This document shows positions 26,619-34,617 of a stretch of 64,000 bases of DNA, piece by piece. Source of the stretch: Actinokineospora globicatena. GTDB taxonomy: Bacteria; Actinomycetota; Actinomycetes; Mycobacteriales; Pseudonocardiaceae. Each line of letters begins with the position of its first letter. Positions within the stretch are counted from its first letter, which is position 1. A program made the translations under genes and the position numbers. The notes under the pieces were generated by a model. The model ran no database searches and had not been told where the DNA came from. It was given only the letters and a program-made list of their open reading frames with translations. The stretch covers positions 360,201 to 424,200 of the forward strand of contig NZ_JAMTCR010000003.1 in NCBI RefSeq assembly GCF_024171945.1, written 5' to 3'.

Positions 26619-27473
26619 TCAGCTGGGGGAGAGGGCGGCGTGGCGCTCCAGGAACCTGGCCACGTCGTCGGTGTCCTCCAGGGGGAGCGGGTACAGCGTG
26701 AGCCGGGTGACCCCGAGGTCGGCGTACTGGGCCGCCGCGGTGGCGGTCACCTCGACCGGGTCGACCTGCATGAAGTTGATCTCCAGCTGGCCGAGGGCCG
26801 CCGGGCGTTCGACCACTCGGGCCGCCTCGACCAGGCCGCGCAGGTGCCGGGCGAGGTCGTCGGGGGAGGAGCCGGTGCCGAACCAGCCGTGGCCGCGGGC
26901 GACCACTCGGCGGAACGCGGCGGGGCTGTGGCCACCCACGACGATGCGAGGACCGCCCGGGGTCGCCGGTCGCGGGTTGGCGTCGACGTTGTGGAACGAC
27001 ACGTGCTTCCCGGTGAAGGCGACCGGGGCCGGGTCGTTCCACAACGCGCGCATCGCGTCGATGTACTCGTCGGTGCGGCTGCCGCGCTCCGACAGCGGCA
27101 CGCCCAGCGCGGCCAGCTCGGGTTCGAGGTAGCCGCCCGCGACGCCGAGCAGCAGTCTGCCGCCGGAGAGCACGTCCAGGCTGGCCGCCTGCTTGGCCAG
27201 GACCAGCGGGTTGCGCTGCGGCAGGATGACGATCCCGGTTCCCAGCTCGATCCGCGTGGTCACGGCGGCCACGTAGGTCAGGTGGATCAGCGGGTCGAGG
27301 ATCGGGTCCTCCGGCGCCATCGGTGACTCGGGCACCCGCGGGCTGGGCAGGACCACGTGGTCGCCACACCACCACGACCGGTACCCGAGGTCTTCGGCCA
27401 ATGCGGCCAGCCGCCCGGTCTCGGCAGGCCGGAGTGTGGCCTTCGCGCTCAACCCGTACACGCCCAACTCCAC
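26619..27473 (-). CDS. LLM class F420-dependent oxidoreductase (TIGR03619-like)
   Basis: A 284-residue luciferase-like TIM-barrel protein starting at GTG 27473 after a strong AGGAGG site at 7 bases. The segments WWCGDHVVLP (about 34-43), TGIVILPQRNPLVLAKQAAS and LSGGRLLLGVAGGYLEPEL are the family landmarks. It is about 65 residues shorter than the LLM protein at 3.9 kb and belongs to a different branch. It is convergent with the amidase. F420 use is inferred from actinobacterial relatives. Confidence 0.87.
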   Translation of the reverse strand: MELGVYGLSAKATLRPAETGRLAALAEDLGYRSWWCGDHVVLPSPRVPESPMAPEDPILDPLIHLTYVAAVTTRIELGTGIVILPQRNPLVLAKQAASLDVLSGGRLLLGVAGGYLEPELAALGVPLSERGSRTDEYIDAMRALWNDPAPVAFTGKHVSFHNVDANPRPATPGGPRIVVGGHSPAAFRRVVARGHGWFGTGSSPDDLARHLRGLVEAARVVERPAALGQLEINFMQVDPVEVTATAAAQYADLGVTRLTLYPLPLEDTDDVARFLERHAALSPS

Positions 27474-27573
27474 GAGCCAACCTCCTGGTGATCGTCTACG
27501 GCTGATTCTCGATCCCCGCGACCCACCAGGCCAAGTGCTCTCACCGCAGTCTCCGGTCCCGCTCCCCCATGAG

Positions 27574-27613
27574 ACTCATTATCCGCTATTAACTATCAAG
27601 ATTACCGATGATT
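27574..27613. repeat. AT-rich palindromic repeat, copy 2
   Basis: Matches copy 1 (24964-25003) at 32 of 40 bases in direct orientation; the dyad is weaker here. Flanking bases also resemble those of copy 1, including an AGGGGAGCGGG-like motif downstream. It lies between the divergent LLM gene and the DUF3097 gene. Confidence 0.65.
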
Positions 27614-27722
27614 ACTCTAACCTGGCCCACCGGAAACCGAAACGGCACTGCCCAAAAACAGCTTCGACACAGGGGAGCGGGTCGGCTCGGCGTGCCTCGG
27701 GCTGGGGGAGCGGGTGGGTCGC

Positions 27723-27728
27723 TAGCGT
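27723..27728 (+). promoter_or_regulatory. Minus-10 box TAGCGT, leaderless promoter of the DUF3097 gene
   Basis: TAGCGT ends 6 bases before the GTG at 27735. Confidence 0.5.
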
Positions 27729-27734
27729 GGCGGC

Positions 27735-28547
27735 GTGCGCTCTCAGGATTACGGCGACATCACCTCCGGCAGGCCGCGCAGGCAGATCCCCGAGGTGGTG
27801 GCCGAGGACGGGTTGGTGGTGGAGGACGCGGCCACCGGGTTCTGCGGTGCGGTGGTGCGGTTCGAGTACGGGAACGTGGTGCTGGAGGACCGGCACGGCA
27901 GGCACCGCTTGTTCCCGTTGACCCCGGCCGGGTTCATGGTCGACGGCCGCGCGGTGACCCTCGTGCGCCCCGCGCCCGTGCGGGCACCGGTCGCGCCGAA
28001 GCGGTCGGCGTCGGGGTCGACGGCGGTGCAGGGGCTGCGGGCGCGCACGGCGCGGGAGAGCCGGATCTGGGTGGAGGGCATCCACGACGCGGAGCTGGTG
28101 GAGTTGGTGTGGGGCCACGACCTGCGGGTCGAGGGTGTGGTGGTGGAGCCGCTGGACGGTGTGGACAACCTGGCCGAGTTGGTGGCGGGGTTCGGCACGG
28201 GCCCGGGGCGTCGGCTCGGGGTGCTGGTGGACCACCTGGTGGCGGGCAGCAAGGAGTCCCGGATCGTCGACGGGGTGCGTGACGAGCACGTGCTGGTGAC
28301 CGGACACCCCTATGTGGACATCTGGCAGGCGGTGAAGCCGTCGGTGCTGGGGATCGCGGCCTGGCCGGTGGTGCCGCGGGGCGTACCGTGGAAGGACGGT
28401 GTGTGCGCGGCGCTCGGCTGGGGTGACCCGGCGGACGGGTGGCGCCGGGTGCGCGGGTCGGTGCGCGGGTTCCGCGACCTGGAGGCGCCGCTGGTCGGCG
28501 CGGTCGAGCGGTTGATCGACTTCGTGTCCGACCCGGGTTCTGCCTGA
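27735..28547 (+). CDS. DUF3097 family protein
   Basis: A 270-residue protein. The N-terminal 75 residues form a small strand-rich domain. After a linker comes IWVEGIHDAELVELVWG (about 116-132), VVVEPLDGVDNL and LGVLVDHLVAGSKES, conserved in DUF3097. The VEGxHDA and later VDHL spacing resembles a TOPRIM-type acidic site; that resemblance is my inference. No neighbour clarifies function. The start follows a TAGCGT box. Confidence 0.87.
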   Translation: MRSQDYGDITSGRPRRQIPEVVAEDGLVVEDAATGFCGAVVRFEYGNVVLEDRHGRHRLFPLTPAGFMVDGRAVTLVRPAPVRAPVAPKRSASGSTAVQGLRARTARESRIWVEGIHDAELVELVWGHDLRVEGVVVEPLDGVDNLAELVAGFGTGPGRRLGVLVDHLVAGSKESRIVDGVRDEHVLVTGHPYVDIWQAVKPSVLGIAAWPVVPRGVPWKDGVCAALGWGDPADGWRRVRGSVRGFRDLEAPLVGAVERLIDFVSDPGSA

Positions 28548-28587
28548 TCGGGACCCGGGTGGGCGCGCGGTCTGGGAGGATGATCGC

Positions 28588-29013
28588 ATGGCGGCTCTGG
28601 TCTGGCTCGTGGGTGGGTTGCTGCTGATCGCCGCCGAGGTGCTCTCGGGTGACTTCGTGTTGGTCATGCTGGGGGTCGCGGGGTTGTTCGGCGCGGGTAC
28701 CGAGGCGCTCTTCGGTGAGCCGGTGCTCACCGTGGTGGTGTTCGCGCTGGTGTCGTTGGGGTTGACGACGGTGGCGCGGCCGGTGTTGCGCCGCCGGCTG
28801 GGCGGGGCGCACGTGCGCGACAACGTGGCCGCGTTGGTCGGTGAGCGCGCGGTGGTCCTCGCGCGGGTCGACGAGCACGGTGGGCGGGTGAAGCTGCGCG
28901 GCCAGGAGTGGTCGGCGCGCGCACTGGACGCCACTCAGGTGTTGGAACCCGGGTCGTCGGTGACGGTCATGGAGATCGCCGGGGCGACCGCGGTGGTGTG
29001 GGCCGACCAGTAG
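28588..29013 (+). CDS. NfeD family membrane protein
   Basis: A 141-residue protein with three hydrophobic N-terminal segments (about 3-22, 25-42 and 46-66) and a C-terminal OB-fold (about 80-141, GERAVVLARVDEHGGRVKLRGQEW within it). GGGAGGA precedes the ATG. It lies 21 bases before a stomatin-like gene; this NfeD-stomatin pairing is widespread and the proteins are thought to act together in membrane microdomains. Confidence 0.9.
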   Translation: MAALVWLVGGLLLIAAEVLSGDFVLVMLGVAGLFGAGTEALFGEPVLTVVVFALVSLGLTTVARPVLRRRLGGAHVRDNVAALVGERAVVLARVDEHGGRVKLRGQEWSARALDATQVLEPGSSVTVMEIAGATAVVWADQ

Positions 29014-29034
29014 GCCCGGAGGTTGGAGGGTGTT

Positions 29035-30153
29035 GTGAGTGTGCCGCTGATCGTGGGCATCGTGGTGGTGTTCTTCGTCCTGGTCGTGATGGTGAAGTCG
29101 ATCAAGGTGATCCCGCAGGCGCAGTCGGCGGTGATCGAGCGCCTCGGTCGGTTCCGGACGGTGGCGGAGCCGGGGTTGAACTTCCTGGTGCCGTTCTTCG
29201 ACCGGATCCGGGCGCGGATCGACCTGCGGGAGCAGGTGGTGTCGTTCCCGCCGCAGCCGGTGATCACGCAGGACAACCTGACGGTGTCGATAGACACGGT
29301 GGTGTACTTCCAGGTCACCGATTCGCGGGCGGCGGTGTACGAGATCGCGAACTACATCATCGCGGTGGAGCAGTTGACCACGACGACGCTGCGCAACGTG
29401 GTGGGTGGGATGAGCCTGGAGGAGACGCTGACCTCTCGCGACCACATCAACGGGCAGCTGCGCGGGGTGTTGGACGAGGAGACCGGTCGGTGGGGGATCC
29501 GGGTGGCGCGGGTGGAGTTGAAGGCGATCGACCCGCCGCCGTCCATCCAGGACTCGATGGAGAAGCAGATGCGCGCGGACCGGGAGAAGCGCGCGATCAT
29601 CCTGACCGCGGAGGGGCAGCGGGAGGCGGCGATCAAGACCGCGGAGGGCAGCAAGCAGAGCCAGATCCTGGCGGCTGAGGGCGCGAAGCAGGCGACGATC
29701 ATGGCGGCGGAGGCGGAGCGGCAGTCGCGGATCCTGCGGGCGCAGGGTGAGCGGGCGGCGCGGTACCTGCAGGCGCAGGGTCAGGCGAAGGCGATCGAGA
29801 AGGTGTTCGCGGCGATCAAGGCGGGGCGGCCGACGCCGGAGGTGTTGGCGTACCAGTACCTGCAGACGTTGCCGGAGATGGCCAAGGGTGACGCGAACAA
29901 GGTGTGGATGATCCCCACGGACTTCAGCCGGGCGTTGGAGGGGTTCGCGCGGCAGTTCGGGATCAAGTCCGACGACGGGGTGTTCCGGTACGAGCCGTCG
30001 GACGAGCCGGTGGCGTCGGCGCCGCAGGGCGATGACGAGGAGGTCTCGGACTGGTTCGACACGTCCACCGATCCGGAGGTGGCGAAGGCGGTGCGGGCGG
30101 CGGAGGCCGTGGCGCGCAAGGAGGTCGACCCGTTGTTGCCGCCTCAGCTGTGA
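29035..30153 (+). CDS. SPFH domain / stomatin-like protein
   Basis: A 372-residue protein: a single N-terminal membrane segment (about 1-22), an SPFH/Band 7 domain (about 25-185, beginning VIPQAQSAVIERLGRF), then an Ala/Glu/Arg-rich coiled coil (about 185-260) and an acidic tail. The GTG at 29035 follows GGAGGG; a TTG at 29023 is an alternative. It pairs with NfeD. Homologues (paraslipins, QmcA) scaffold membrane microdomains and affect proteolysis. Confidence 0.9.
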   Translation: MSVPLIVGIVVVFFVLVVMVKSIKVIPQAQSAVIERLGRFRTVAEPGLNFLVPFFDRIRARIDLREQVVSFPPQPVITQDNLTVSIDTVVYFQVTDSRAAVYEIANYIIAVEQLTTTTLRNVVGGMSLEETLTSRDHINGQLRGVLDEETGRWGIRVARVELKAIDPPPSIQDSMEKQMRADREKRAIILTAEGQREAAIKTAEGSKQSQILAAEGAKQATIMAAEAERQSRILRAQGERAARYLQAQGQAKAIEKVFAAIKAGRPTPEVLAYQYLQTLPEMAKGDANKVWMIPTDFSRALEGFARQFGIKSDDGVFRYEPSDEPVASAPQGDDEEVSDWFDTSTDPEVAKAVRAAEAVARKEVDPLLPPQL

Positions 30154-30183
30154 GGTGTCGGTGGGTGCTGGTGTACTGCGCCC

Positions 30184-30651
30184 ATGGGTTTGCTGACTGA
30201 CTATTTCCGGGCGCCGTCGGCGGCCGTGGTGGTGGCCGCCGTGCAGCGTTCCGGCGGCCATTCGCCTGTTGGCGAGTTCGACGGTGTGTCGGCGAAGTGG
30301 CTTGAGGTGCTGGTCGTGTTGGGTCGGTTGGTGGTGGCCGCGACTGGTGAGTCGTACCGGGTCGGTGAGCACGAGGCGGTGTGGCCGACGACGCCGGAGC
30401 CGACGGGTGTCCCGGAGGACGGGGATCCGTGGGCGGAGGGTCCGTGGGTCTACGAGGTGGGGGTCGAGGCGCACGACGCGTTGGCGTCGATCACTGATCC
30501 CGGGGTGGTGGCGGCGAGGTTGGTGGCGACGGCCGAGGAGTTGGACGGGGCGTCGGCGGGGGAGTGGGAGCCGGTGGTGGCCGAGTTGGCGGCGTTGGCG
30601 CGTCGGGCTCGGGCGGCGGGGGAGCGGTTGTACTGCTGGATGTGCCTCTAG
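30184..30651 (+). CDS. Uncharacterised actinobacterial protein, first of a tandem pair
   Basis: A 155-residue acidic protein beginning MGLLTDYFRAP. No known domain was recognised. It resembles the next gene along its whole length: the N-terminal YFxAP, a central W-P segment followed by EDGDPWAEGPWV (against AAGDPWLTGPFV), and a C-terminal ARRARAAGERLYCW (against ARAARDAGESLFCS). Its TAG overlaps the GTG of that paralogue, so the two are co-translated. No export signal. Confidence 0.75.
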   Translation: MGLLTDYFRAPSAAVVVAAVQRSGGHSPVGEFDGVSAKWLEVLVVLGRLVVAATGESYRVGEHEAVWPTTPEPTGVPEDGDPWAEGPWVYEVGVEAHDALASITDPGVVAARLVATAEELDGASAGEWEPVVAELAALARRARAAGERLYCWMCL

Positions 30652-31112
30652 TGGGTGTCGCGGCGGTGTACTTCCAGGCGCCGGGTGTGGGGGCGGTGCT
30701 GGCGGGTGTGGCGGATCGGGCGACGTTCCCGGATTTCGATGGTGTCGAGGCGGAGTGGTTCGGGTTCGACGCGGCGATGGACCGGTTGGTGGCGTTGGCG
30801 CGTGGTGTGGACGAGCACGTGATTGTGGAGTGTCAGGTGTGGCCCGCGGGTCCGGACCCTGAGGGGCCTGTGGCTGCGGGTGATCCGTGGTTGACGGGGC
30901 CGTTCGTGTCCGAGTGGGACGTCGCGACCCGGGACGCGTTGGCCGCGTTGGCATCGGTGTCCGATGAGGACGTGGCGCGGGTGGCGGTGGCGTGGGCGCG
31001 GGGTGAGGAGTTGGAGCCGGGGGCGGAGGTCGTGCAGTGGGTGGTGTCGTTGGTGCGGGTGGCACGGGCAGCGCGGGACGCGGGGGAGTCGTTGTTCTGC
31101 TCGGTGGTGTGA
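30651..31112 (+). CDS. Uncharacterised protein, second of a tandem paralogue pair
   Basis: A 153-residue protein. The GTG at 30651 overlaps the previous stop (TAGTG) and gives MGVAAVYFQAPG, aligning with the MGLLTDYFRAP start of the paralogue; an in-frame GTG at 30642 is possible. The composition is acidic and it is probably cytoplasmic. The pair arose by tandem duplication and then diverged. Function unknown. Confidence 0.75.
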   Translation: MGVAAVYFQAPGVGAVLAGVADRATFPDFDGVEAEWFGFDAAMDRLVALARGVDEHVIVECQVWPAGPDPEGPVAAGDPWLTGPFVSEWDVATRDALAALASVSDEDVARVAVAWARGEELEPGAEVVQWVVSLVRVARAARDAGESLFCSVV

Positions 31113-31113
31113 G

Positions 31114-31797
31114 TCAGGCGCGGGTCATGCGGTAGGTGAAGTAGTCGACGGTCCAGCCGTCTCGGGTGTGGTGCGCGGTGGCGAGGGTCTCGCTGGTGAG
31201 CCCGGCGGCGGTGGCCTGGGTGTGCAGGTGGTCGAGGTCGCCGGAGGTGCCGAAGAAGATGAGGAGTCGGCCTCGGGTGGTGAGGTGGGTGTCGACCTGG
31301 GCGAAGAAGGTGTTCATGGCGCGGTAGCCGTGGTCGGTGGTGGCCAGTTCGGTGGTGTCGCGGGGGGCGAACCAGCGGAACGGCGGGTCGAAGACGATGA
31401 GGTCGTACTGGCCGGTGACGTGGCTGAAGACGTCGCTGTGGTGGGCGTCGATGGTGACGTTGTTGCGTTCGGCGTTGGCGCGGGCGGTGGTGACGGCGTG
31501 GGGGTTGAGGTCGACGGCGGTGACGTGGTGGGCGGTGGCGGCGGCGAGGATGGCGTTGACCCCGCTGCCGGTGCCCATGTCGAGGACGCGGTCGTCGGGG
31601 CGGACCTCGGTGAGGACGGCGTCGCCGAGCAGGTGGGAGACGGGGGTGATGGGTTGGATGCCGTTGGGGATCACGAGGGTGCGGCCGAGGTAGTCGACGG
31701 TGGTGTCGGGTCGGGCGCGGGACTCCTGGTAGGCGTGTTCGTGCCAGGCCCGGACTCGGGTGACGTAGTCGGCGGGCAGCCGGGTGTCATGATCCAT
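31114..31797 (-). CDS. Class I SAM-dependent methyltransferase (MTS/HemK-like)
   Basis: A 227-residue protein starting at ATG 31797 (MDHDTRL); the open frame continues far upstream but only as antisense noise. VLDMGTGSGVNAIL (about 92-105) is motif I, AVDLNPHAVTTA motif II and LIVFDPPFRW (about 156-165) a motif IV of D-P-P-F type, seen in small-molecule, RNA or protein N-methyltransferases such as RsmC or PrmC. It is convergent with the tandem paralogue pair, with one base between the stops. The substrate is unclear. Confidence 0.87.
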   Translation of the reverse strand: MDHDTRLPADYVTRVRAWHEHAYQESRARPDTTVDYLGRTLVIPNGIQPITPVSHLLGDAVLTEVRPDDRVLDMGTGSGVNAILAAATAHHVTAVDLNPHAVTTARANAERNNVTIDAHHSDVFSHVTGQYDLIVFDPPFRWFAPRDTTELATTDHGYRAMNTFFAQVDTHLTTRGRLLIFFGTSGDLDHLHTQATAAGLTSETLATAHHTRDGWTVDYFTYRMTRA

Positions 31798-31847
31798 GGT
31801 TCGACGGTATCGGCGGCCGCACGCGGTTTTCGCCGGACGACCCGGGG

Positions 31848-32600
31848 TCAGCTGGTGAGGGTGCGGTCGAGCAGGGCCAGGAGCCGGTCCCAGTGGTGTT
31901 GGGCGGCGTCGGGGTGGTAGGCGTCGGTGTCGGCCATGGTGAAGCCGTGGACGGTGCCGGGGTAGATCTCCGAGGTGTGGGTGATGCCTGCGGTGTCGAG
32001 GGCGTGGTTGAGGTCGGTGAGGGCTTCGGGGGTGAGGTCGGTTTCGGCGTGGCCGAAGTGGACCTGGGCGGTGAGTTCGGTGAGGCTGTCGAGTCCGTCG
32101 GCGGCGACGGGGCTGTGGAAGGCGGCGACGGGGCTGTGGAAGGCCGCGACGGCGGCGACCTGGTCGGGGTGGGTGCGGGCGGTGCGCACGGCCAGCAGGC
32201 CGCCGATGCAGTAGCCGGTCACCGCGACGGGGCCGGCGCTGACCTCGGGTTGTGCGGCGAGGAACTCGAGGTAGGCGTCGGCGTCGCGGTGGACGCGGTC
32301 GGTGGTGTGGGCGTGGATGAGGGGCATCAGTTGGTCGATGATCGCGGTGCGGGCGTCGCCTGCGATGTGGTCGGGGAGGTCGACGACGGGTGTGGGGCCG
32401 TGTCGGTAGAAGTAGTTGGGGACGAGGACGTAGTAGCCGTGGCGGGCGAGTTCGAGGGCCATGTCGCGGAGTGCGGGGCGGATGCCGAAGGCGTCGCCGT
32501 ACATGAGCACCGCGGGGTGGTGGTCGCCGTGGTCGGGGGTGGCGGCGATGGCGTCGGAGTGGCCGTCGGGGGTGGGGATCCGCAGGGTCTTGACGGGCAT
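31848..32600 (-). CDS. Dienelactone hydrolase family protein
   Basis: A 250-residue alpha/beta hydrolase. The Cys-Asp-His triad of dienelactone hydrolases can be placed: Cys in TGYCIGG (about 126-132), Asp near HAETDLTPE (about 183-191) and His in PGTVHGFTM (about 214-222). The N-terminal PTPDGHSDA and YGDAFGIRP segments fit the family. A 21-base tandem duplication adds seven residues (AAFHSPV twice) just after the nucleophile helix. No other aromatic-degradation genes are adjacent. Confidence 0.87.
   Translation of the reverse strand: MPVKTLRIPTPDGHSDAIAATPDHGDHHPAVLMYGDAFGIRPALRDMALELARHGYYVLVPNYFYRHGPTPVVDLPDHIAGDARTAIIDQLMPLIHAHTTDRVHRDADAYLEFLAAQPEVSAGPVAVTGYCIGGLLAVRTARTHPDQVAAVAAFHSPVAAFHSPVAADGLDSLTELTAQVHFGHAETDLTPEALTDLNHALDTAGITHTSEIYPGTVHGFTMADTDAYHPDAAQHHWDRLLALLDRTLTS
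32101..32142. repeat. 21-bp perfect tandem duplication inside the dienelactone hydrolase gene
   Basis: GCGGCGACGGGGCTGTGGAAG is present twice in tandem, in frame, duplicating seven residues in the loop or helix after the nucleophile. A third, degenerate partial copy follows. Confidence 0.85.
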
Positions 32601-32612
32601 GGGTCTCCTGGG

Positions 32613-34596
32613 TCAGGGGTTGGTCGTCCAGTGGACCTCGTCGGGTCCGGTGAGGTGCTGGATGGACAGCGGGTGGCAGGTGGTGGCCTTGGCGAGGGCG
32701 GTGCTGAGGGTGTCCTTGCGTTGGGCGAGGAGCTTGAGGATCTGTTCGGGTGGGGTGAGGTCCTGGCCGCGGGCGTGTTGGGTGCTGTGCCAGCGGCCGA
32801 GGATCTCGAGGGTGACGTCGACGATGGCGCGTCCGGCGTGGGCGGTGGCGAGGTCGACGGGTCCGGCGAAGCGGCCGTGGTGGAGGGTGATGTTGCGGGT
32901 GGTGTAGAGCCAGTCGAGCTGGGCGTGGAAGGTGTCCTGCTTGTCTTGCAGCCACGTGGCGAGCAGCGGTGGGGTGGCGAGGCGGTGGCGCCACAGGTCG
33001 ATGGTGTGCTCGGTGAGTCCCCCGGCGAAGGCGCTGAGGGTGGTGACGGCGTGGCGGGCGGCGTGGAGTTCCGGGGTGTCGTCGTCGCGGGCGGGTAGGA
33101 GCAGGTCGAGCCAGCGGTCGGGTTCGACGAGGGTGGGTTTCCGGTGGTCCTGGGGACGTGGGCGTCGACGAGGGCCATGAGCGCGGCGGTGTCGGTGGCG
33201 GCGTGGTCGTGGGTGGTGGTGTGGTCGTGCCACTGCTGCCGTGTGCGGGCGACGGTGTCGGTGAGGGCCTGGGTCTCGGCGGGGGTGGTGCGGTCCAGTT
33301 CCGTGCGTCGGGCGAGGACGCGTTCGGCGCGGCGGTGGGCGGTGTGGGCCTTGTCGGCGCGGTCGGCGAGGCGGCGGAGTTCCTCGGTGACGCGCAGCCG
33401 CAGTTGGGTGTGGGCGTCGATGATCTGGTGGCGCAGGGTTTGCAGTGCGCAGGCGCGGGCGAGTCGGCCGGTTTTCTCGACGAGCAGGCCGGTGGCCTCG
33501 ATGGCGCTCCAGCTCAGGGCGGCGCTGGCCATGGGGGCCTCGACCTGGGTGGCGATGTGGGCGATGCGCAGGGCGGGGCGCAGTGCCTCGGACCAGGAGG
33601 GTGACAGCGGGGTGGCGCGGTAGACGCCCGCGCGGGTGGGTGCGCCGATGACCGGGTTGTCGTCGGGGCCGGTGAGGGTGAGGTCGGCGACGCGGTTGCC
33701 CGCGACGTACTGGTCGAGTGCCTCGCTGATGGCGCGGCGGCCGAGGACGGCGGCGGTGCCGAGGTCGGTGGCGTCGACGGGGACCTCGATGAGGGCGCCC
33801 GCGCGGGTGATGGGGGCGAGGGTGGCCAGGAGCGCGGTGTGCGGGGCGGGTCGGGGGCGGGTGTCGTCGACGGTGACGGGCCACTGGCGGGAGCCGGGGA
33901 GCAGGTGGTCGAGTCGGTGAGGTGGCGTGCGCCGCTGACCAGGGCGGTGAGGTGGTGGCGGCGTGGTGGTGGCCAGAGCAGGGCGGCGATGTCGTCGGCG
34001 GTGGGTGTTCGGGTGGTGAGCAGCGCGGTGAGGTCGTTCTTGAGTGCTTCGCCGTCGCGGCCGCGCAGGTAGACGGACACGGCGATCTCGGCGGCGGCTC
34101 GGGTGTCGCGGGTGGGGTCGCCGGTGGTGGTGTCCCAGAGGGTGCGGAGGTGGTCGGTGATCGCGTCGGTGATGGCGGTGATCAGGGGTTCGAGGGTGGT
34201 GGCGCTGTGGCGGGCGAGGGCGCGGTGGTGGGCGGGTTCGGCGTCGCTGAGCGCGGTGGTGGTCGTGGTGAGTTCGGTGATGGCGGCGCGCAGGTGGGGG
34301 CGTCCGGTGCGGGGCGGGAAGATCGGGAGCGCGGCGCGCAGGCACAGGGCGCTGGTGCGTAAGACCCGTAGGAGCAGGGGGCGTTGGGGTTGCTCGTGGG
34401 CGGCGTGGTTGTCGAGTGCGTCGTGTGCGCGGATGAGGGCGGCGAGGGCGCTGTCGGTGGTGGAGGCGTGGAATCCGAGGGCGGAGCCGGGGTCGAGGGC
34501 GCGCAGGGTGTGGTGCAGGAGGGCGCGTTGGTGGCGGGTCAGGTCGGCTGCGGTGAAGGCGTCTTGGATCGCGGTGTCGCTGCTGGACCTGGCCAC
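32613..34596 (-). pseudogene. Large uncharacterised gene broken by two single-base deletions
   Basis: Good protein composition continues on the minus strand from GTG 34596 to the stop at 32613 but in three successive frames. The first (ALVSGARHLTD end) passes to the second (HLLPGSRQWPVTVDD) near 33915-33922; the second (ALVDAHVP) passes to the third (DHRKPTLVEPDRWLDLLLP) at a run of four G on the plus strand, 33152-33155. Each change equals one missing base. Adding two bases to 1984 gives exactly 662 codons. No family was recognised; helices dominate. It is either a true pseudogene or carries two sequencing errors in GC-rich runs. Confidence 0.75.
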
Positions 34597-34617
34597 CGGG
34601 GCACGGTACCGGCGGGG

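Noticed and set aside
27934..31065. A 1043-codon minus-strand open frame
   Set aside because: Antisense of DUF3097, NfeD, stomatin and the tandem pair; Pro/Arg/His-rich with no domain character.
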